Part shown: positions 57,740 to 64,000 of the stretch, one piece after another
Numbering within the stretch: the first letter of the stretch is position 1
Layout of the letters: each line of letters opens with the position of its first letter
Assembly (NCBI GenBank): GCA_963691815.1
Contig: OY829658.1
Coordinates: 14,699,326 to 14,763,325, forward strand
Direction: 5' to 3'
Source: Echiichthys vipera
Lineage: Eukaryota; Chordata; Actinopteri; Perciformes; Trachinidae
DNA: 64,000 nt
Program-made: the position numbers and the translations under genes
The notes under the pieces: model-generated
What the model saw: only the letters and a program-made list of their open reading frames with translations
Database searches by the model: none
Told to the model about the DNA's origin: nothing

Positions 57740-60580
57740 AACTTTCACGTTTTCTCGGCTGTAATGGCTAACGCTTACTGTCAGTCAAACTCACTTGTTT
57801 TTATGGTGCGATATGTCAGACTCCGGTCACCTGTAGGCTACTTCGCCGGGTCCGACGAACCCGGCAACGCGACTGCTTTAAATTATATTTTGTTGTCGCG
57901 ACTACGATCTTGAGACACTAGATGGCGATGTTCTGCTCATTCCACATATTCAACCTTTAACTTAACATGTCCGATTAGGAAGAAGCAAAAGCTTATTCAA
58001 TCCTACCCCTTTTCCACTACTTTATAATATTAATCATAAAGAATGGCTTTATAATGAACATAATAAGGGATCAGGGAAATGAACTTGGAGGTATTTTACT
58101 GAATGTGTTGATTGAAAGAGGGCTTGGCTGATTACCCACAAATACATACATACAATAAAAAAAGGTTATATATGTTCACTTTGAGATTCTTTGAAATACA
58201 TATATTTATAAAATATTTAAAGAAGTAATGCTGTAAAACCTTTTAGGAATGGTTTAAGATACTACATTTTGGATCAAATTGAAGGCAGTTTAGTTATTTT
58301 TATCCTCCATTTGCATCAAATATCAAATGAATTCCATGAGATATATTAAACACTAAACTAAAAAACATGTTTTTACGTTATGATTATTTTAGTATGTGCA
58401 CCCAACATTTTCTGTATGTAAGAAACCCTGCACAATGTTATCTCTTATTATCTATTTATTCTTTTTTAACATATATGTTATTGTTATTGATGAAAATTAT
58501 ATCATAACCTATTTGCCTTTACTTCTGTATTGTTGTTTGCCCCAATTTCAACAAAGAGATTAGACAAGACACAAATGCATTGAAAAATAATATTTCACAT
58601 TTTCTGACATCTCTTACTCAGGTTTAGCACAGTGAAAATTGCAGGTGCCAACATAATTTTGATTATTAAATGTAGCCTAACGTGTAGCCCAATTTTACAT
58701 AAGCGTTCTTTAAAAAAAGATAAATAATTAGTCTTTCCAAAAATGCTTCCTGACTTAAATTAAGTGAATTATTAGAAAACTGCACAGGGAAACCCAAAGT
58801 GCAGTTCGATCACATGGTTGACCGATGGCTACACAAACCTGGTGATAATGCATAATTTATTGACCCAGTGGCACTTTCATCAACCTGAGCTATACCTTAC
58901 ACTGCCTGGCAAAGAGAGAACGGGAAGGTGCTGTTGGAAATGAAGAGGCACAGCCAAATAGTGCTACTGTGACCAAAAAAGATTATAAGTAACAAGAGAT
59001 CCATGTGTTGATCTAGGTCATGATACCTGTCTCCAAGTGGACAGAGTCCCAGTTGGGTCACGCAGCAGGGAGATATGAAGCAAAATAAAGTCTCTGGCTC
59101 TTCTATGTCCAGGGGAGCGGAGCACGCTCACCAGGCTGCCCATTCTTCTAACACCCAGGTGCATACGAATGAGATCTCCTCTGCTCTATCATGTTTCTTG
59201 TGTCTCTATTTCCCTCGGTCTTTCTACTTCTTTCTCTGTCACTGCACACTCACATAAACACACAGGCAAGTAACAAAAGTAGACTTTATACCCACACTTT
59301 ATGAGGTACAAGCCTGTTATGAGCAAAACATGTGACAAGCTGATGGGTGTTTTTTGTATCCAGTTCTGTTTGAGGTGAATGGTTTCCTATATGCTGAAAT
59401 CAAGATAACAGTGGCTTGTTGAACGACCTGTTTTGCAGGTGTGCTAATCGCTGCACAATGGGCCTAGCTTTTAAAACAATAACAGGAAATACCAGAAAGA
59501 CATCTGAATTCATGCCATGTCTTCAAACCTCTGAACTGTATTTTCACAAAAGGTCTCAAAAGACCAGTGTGGCGTTTTTTTTTACAGTCCTACAAAGACA
59601 TCACTTTCAAAGCTCCTAACCTGCAGTCTTTCATCTCTACCGCTAGAGGTCCCTATCAATCCATCATAAACAACTGTAAGAGTGAGTGGAGACTGGTCTA
59701 AAAAGAATAAATCATGTGGTGCATGCCAATCATAGTTTCACAAACATCCAACAACATCGAGAACATACTGAGAGGAATTTGAAGTCTATTACTGAATACA
59801 ACATTTATTCCCATGGCTAAATCATGGCTTTCTTAATCATTGGCGAACTTTGCACTCTTTTTTTGGTTTTACCACCGTATAGTCTGCACATATGTACATA
59901 CCACACTATAACAGATGCTCTCCCTATTCTTTACATCCCTGTTTTACCATGCACCTTCTGTTCTGCTTTGATCATGTGTCTCCTTATTCCCTGCTGCTTT
60001 GACACCAAATTTCCCTCCTGGGAATAATGAAGGTTCATCTTATCTTATCTTAAATGTCTGACAGCAAATTGCAAACTGTGAGGATTTGAAGTAGAGAGCA
60101 TAGAGACCATTACCACATGTGACAAAAAAAAGGATTTCCGAAACCGTTATCACTTTATAGGTCAGGACAGGGTCACATGTTTTCTGTCTTAAAAAATAGT
60201 CAGGTGCTCATATGAGCAGTGGCCTAATTTGTTTGTATTTGTGCTTTTAAAAAAATCATTCCTCTTGTTCATACTGGATATCAAGAGAACCCTTTCTAAT
60301 TTGTTTGCAATGTGACATGGGACAACGTTCTGTGCAAAAGTGTATTTAAAGTTTATCTGAAGTTTACATGAGGCGTCGGCTGTCCAAATAAGTGAAAGCA
60401 AGTCAATATCCTGCAAAGTTCAGAAGAAAATACCCTCTTTTTGTGTATTTCTTACCACTGTAACTGGGACTGTAACTTTGAAATATCTACACAACTGCAG
60501 AGCCTCCAAATAACTTAAGATACATTTTGAGTATATATTTGCACAGAACAAGGACTGTGGATTTTTTACACCATCATTTA
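57740..60580. other. AT-rich intergenic or intronic stretch, no gene seen
   Basis: Largely AT-rich. The only recognised item is a LINE tail near 59985-60050 (CAAATTTCCCTCCTGGGAATAATGAAGG then TTATC repeats). All frames are short and lack family signatures. Confidence 0.5.
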
Positions 60581-60581
60581 A

Positions 60582-61234
60582 AGGTCCCATATTGTAAAAA
60601 ATGAGATTGCCACTTCTTATAAATACTGTGAAAGTATCAATCATAGAAAAATGCACACAGCCCATATTCAGAAACTGTGCCTTCAGGAATGAGCCGTCAG
60701 GACTTCTGTTCGGTTGTGATGTCACAACTATAATACATAGGTAGAAAGTGCTGCTACAGTGCCGTTACAGTCATTCCCCGGCTACACAGAGATGAAATAA
60801 TGAAAATATTTTCGGACATTAGGCCGACAGACACCTCAGTGTAACGAATCAATCATCTCCATGTTCTATGATAGTGTGTCAGCAATGGTGCCAGCTATTG
60901 GGCCCTTCAGCAATTAAAGACCCAATTTTGCTGCACGTGTTGTACTCCAATGATGTGACTTGATATGGTGCTTTGACTTCTCCTCTTTTTACCCTTGCAC
61001 AAATGTGGAAGACTTGGAAACGCCAACCAATCAGGGCAAACTGTGTGTTTTTAAGAGTAGGCATAATGGAGACAGGCACTAAAGTGGAGTGTTTTAGAGG
61101 GTGAATACATGTAGTATATTCAAACAGACAGTATGAGAACAATAACATGTTTTTTGAACATTAAAGCATGTAAACATGTTCTAGTAGAAACACCCAAAAA
61201 AGTATGAACCCAATAATTAGCATTATATGGCCCT
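60582..61234. mobile_element. TTAA-flanked MITE (piggyBac-like)
   Basis: AGGTCCCATATTG at the left and ATTATATGGCCCT at the right form imperfect terminal inverted repeats. Both ends are bordered by TTAA (60578-60581 and 61235-61238), the piggyBac target duplication. The 653-bp interior has no transposase frame. Fish genomes hold many related copies. Confidence 0.7.
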
Positions 61235-61580
61235 TTAAGATTACGTGTGTAAGGGTTCTCTTAATAATTAGCGCCTGGTTATGTTAAAAAGACAGACGTG
61301 GGAAAATTGTGAACCTTACCTACTTAAAAAGGTGGGTGTTCTGCTATGTGGTCTGCAAAGGCCCAAGCAGAATTGGTGTAAGCCTTCAGCTTCAGCTTTG
61401 TTCTAGTTTGTACCAATTATTTTAATTGATGTTGTCTCTTTACTGAGACTCATGTGCAATGCTTATAATACCATTTTTGTGTGTTACTGTCAGCTGTATG
61501 GCCAGACTGGAGGCCAGAGTTCCTGTGTCTTACTTGCTCCGTCGCTGTTAATGAGGAAGACTTTGGCCAAAGTGGCTGTG

Positions 61581-61636
61581 TCATCTGCAAACATTTAGCC
61601 AGTGTCACCCCTAATCTACCTTCTGTCACCCTGAGA
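61581..61636 (+). repeat. 56-bp inverted repeat, left arm
   Basis: TCATCTGCAAACATTTAGCC... through ...CACCCTGAGA. It is a base-for-base reverse complement of 62697-62752. Confidence 0.93.
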
Positions 61637-62696
61637 TCTGCAGATCCCTATAGCTAGCAGCACATTAGACAATTTTTTTGAATGGCAACCATAAAATACA
61701 ATATATATTAACATGTTTACATTTGTTGGATGACCATATTTCAAGTGAGTTGTTTAACAACTCCAAATTTATTTGTCATTTAAAGGAGTCGTAACACACT
61801 CTTTTGCTCTGCTGAGTAAGCCAGCAAGTGACCTGAGGCACAGTGTCCATGGTGGTTTGGCCTGGAGGAGGAGGACCTGTGTGTCATAGTTCAGAGGTCA
61901 GGAGGTGGAATGTGACAGCCAATGGTAATTTAATGACAAACAAAATGGGTGTTATAGGTACATATCTTTGTTGTTGTCTTTCCAAAATGTCACCTTTTAC
62001 AATACAAGAAAAAAACAGCCATACTTCAGCCTGGCACATTGAATTTGGGGATTTTGTAAACACAAGTGTGAAATCCTTTAATTGTAGTTTAAGTGCTACT
62101 GAAAAAAAATTAACAACTTACAACTATATAGATCAATCTTTCCCAATGTAAGGGTTGGGAGCCCAACAAGCAGATTAAAATGCATAGCAATGCAATGATA
62201 TGTGAATTAATTGAAAAATGTGTTCACACTCTCTGGCCGAGGTGACATTAAGTATGAGTTCTGTGATTCCCTGACTCTTGATCGTGTGAATTCTTGATAT
62301 TTTTGTAAGTTGGGGTCCTGGGGAAACCCCACTTTGCTCTTTTGGGTCTTGACCTGAAAAAGTTTGGGAACCCCTGATATAGATTAATAATCACCTCATG
62401 TGGCTTCATACATCATATTTTGATATTGTTATGAGAAAGAATTCCTTTCCAACAAAAGCCACTGTTTTCTGTCAAAGCGGAAACTATAAACTTTTTACTG
62501 TCAACTTGGGGTAAGAGCTTCATACTCAAATTTGACTCATATTTTAGTATCACTTATAAAAATAGACCAGTGTTTGAAGGTTTTCACCTGACAGCAGTAG
62601 CGGAGAGAAGATGTATTCATTTGTCAGGATTAAATTAAGTGGCACTATGTGTATCCTCAGTTGCGTGTTTGTGTGTGCTGCTACTGAGCCCGCCGC

Positions 62697-62752
62697 TCTC
62701 AGGGTGACAGAAGGTAGATTAGGGGTGACACTGGCTAAATGTTTGCAGATGA
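62697..62752 (-). repeat. 56-bp inverted repeat, right arm
   Basis: Exact reverse complement of 61581-61636, with 1060 bases between the arms. Flanking sequence shows no continued similarity. Confidence 0.93.
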
Positions 62753-64000
62753 AGTCTCCCAAAATCTAATCACCACGGTAACAAGGGTCACCAGGGCAGG
62801 CCAGTGGGCCAAGTAGCCCAAGGCGCTGTGGGTATTAATGGGGCAAGATGCTTACTTCAGATTCAACCATTTGTGGGTATGTGTGTATGAGGTTGAGTGT
62901 GTGTATGCCCTCACATGTCCCTTGACCACTTGCCTCTGGGGAAAGTGTGTTTGCCCGCTGCTCTTCCAAACTCCACTTATTACAACCTTCTCTCCCCCCC
63001 TGACCTCGGCATAATCCACACAGTCACAGTTGTGGCAGGAGGAGGAGAGTGGACACTTCCTGGTGCACAACGACTGTGTCATTCTGTGCACATCTCTGTG
63101 GTCCCATAATAACCACTGACGCACATGCATAACATACGCTAGATACTTTACCACCCTTGTGGGGAACATAATTTTCCAGTAAATAACATTTGGAATGACA
63201 TTGCACAAAGACAGAATAACAAGCCATGTGACTCTTCAGTGCAGATAGCAAACTACACATTAAAGTATCGATAGAGGTCCCAACAAGGGTGCCGACTAAC
63301 CACAAAGCATTGAAAAAGTGAAAGGAAGAAGTAACAAGAACAACAACAAAGGTTGGATAGAGTATAATTTAGTTTAGATATGAAAGCGGTCTGGTAATCA
63401 ACACTTTAATCAGTATTCAAAGCAACGTAAGATAAACTGACTGCATTTACACAGCGTTTTAAACCTGAGTAGGTCAAAGCAAGTCTCTCATTCACCCATG
63501 TGTACACATATGAATTGATGGCGAGTTTTGAGGTTTAGTGTTTTGCTCAAGGATGCTTTGACATGTGAATAGGAGAAGCTGGATATCAGAATCAAATCCT
63601 AGGGTTTATGGATGACCCTTATGTCACTCTTGATCCAGGAACACTGTTGGCTATGCAAGTCAAACAGCTACTATAAAGAAAAGCAGTCATAAGTTGAAAC
63701 AGCAATATTTCTATAAAGCAAACTTGCATGTAACCACATTTAATCAACCAATGAAGGGCAATTTAGTTCATTTAGTGTCCTCTTGTGGACTTCACCCAGC
63801 TCATTTGATTTATGTAAAGGTCTGTTTAGCAATAGAAGGAATGGATGGATGTAATAAAACCTACAAATGACGGTCTTGCATTTTGCTGGCAGAGGCTGAA
63901 TATTTTTTTGCATCTGTTTTATCTGTCAATCCAACAAATGTTTGCAGACATGCACAGGCTGAATTTATTTTGTTTTACATAGACTGTCAATAACATATTG
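62753..64000. other. Right edge, no gene recognised
   Basis: Mixed-composition sequence with several weak frames on both strands and no splice-consistent coding block or known repeat that I could identify. Confidence 0.45.

Overview
This is vertebrate nuclear DNA, almost certainly from a spiny-rayed (percomorph-like) teleost. Exons are short, bounded by GT-AG sites and spread over long AT-rich introns. There are long (TG)n, (GA)n and (ATCT)n microsatellites, tRNA-derived SINEs, fish-type LINE 3' tails, and hAT-, Harbinger-, Tc1- and TTAA-flanked DNA transposon relics. No viral, bacterial, CRISPR, rRNA or functional tRNA gene was seen. All exon models are hand-spliced: reading frame is kept across every junction, but names rest on remembered family sequences, not a search.

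Layout. (1) 1-1700: a long inverted-repeat element cut by the window edge, then a LINE 3' remnant. (2) 2668-5654 (+): six 3' exons of a C2H2 zinc-finger gene whose start was not found. (3) 6807-26256 (+): ankrd28, 29 coding exons and 1059 residues, the ankyrin-repeat regulatory subunit A of protein phosphatase 6. A second possible first coding exon lies at 13407-13574. (4) 29110-31353 (-): btd (biotinidase), six exons, 520 residues, with the nitrilase-family Glu-Lys-Cys triad intact. (5) 31899-32257 (+): dmac1, two exons, 91 residues, a complex I assembly factor, divergent from btd across a 545-bp shared promoter with a palindromic CRE. (6) 36009-56836 (-): snx13, 25 coding exons, 954 residues (membrane anchor-PXA-RGS-PX-nexin C). 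Its first exon codes only four residues and is followed by a 9-kb intron. (7) 57000-64000: no confident gene; two mobile-element-like structures, a perfect 56-bp inverted repeat, and one weak first-exon candidate.

The genes do unrelated housekeeping work: phosphatase scaffolding, biotin recycling, respiratory complex assembly and endolysosomal lipid traffic. The ankrd28-btd pair is also adjacent in human 3p25. As I recall, dmac1 and snx13 map to human 9p and 7p, so the right half is a teleost-specific arrangement. The most useful leads are the alternative ankrd28 N-terminus, a (TG)n tract that replaces the polypyrimidine tract before ankrd28 exon 6, datable transposon insertions with intact target-site duplications, and two unexplained repeat pairs (54.1/57.2 kb and 61.6/62.7 kb).
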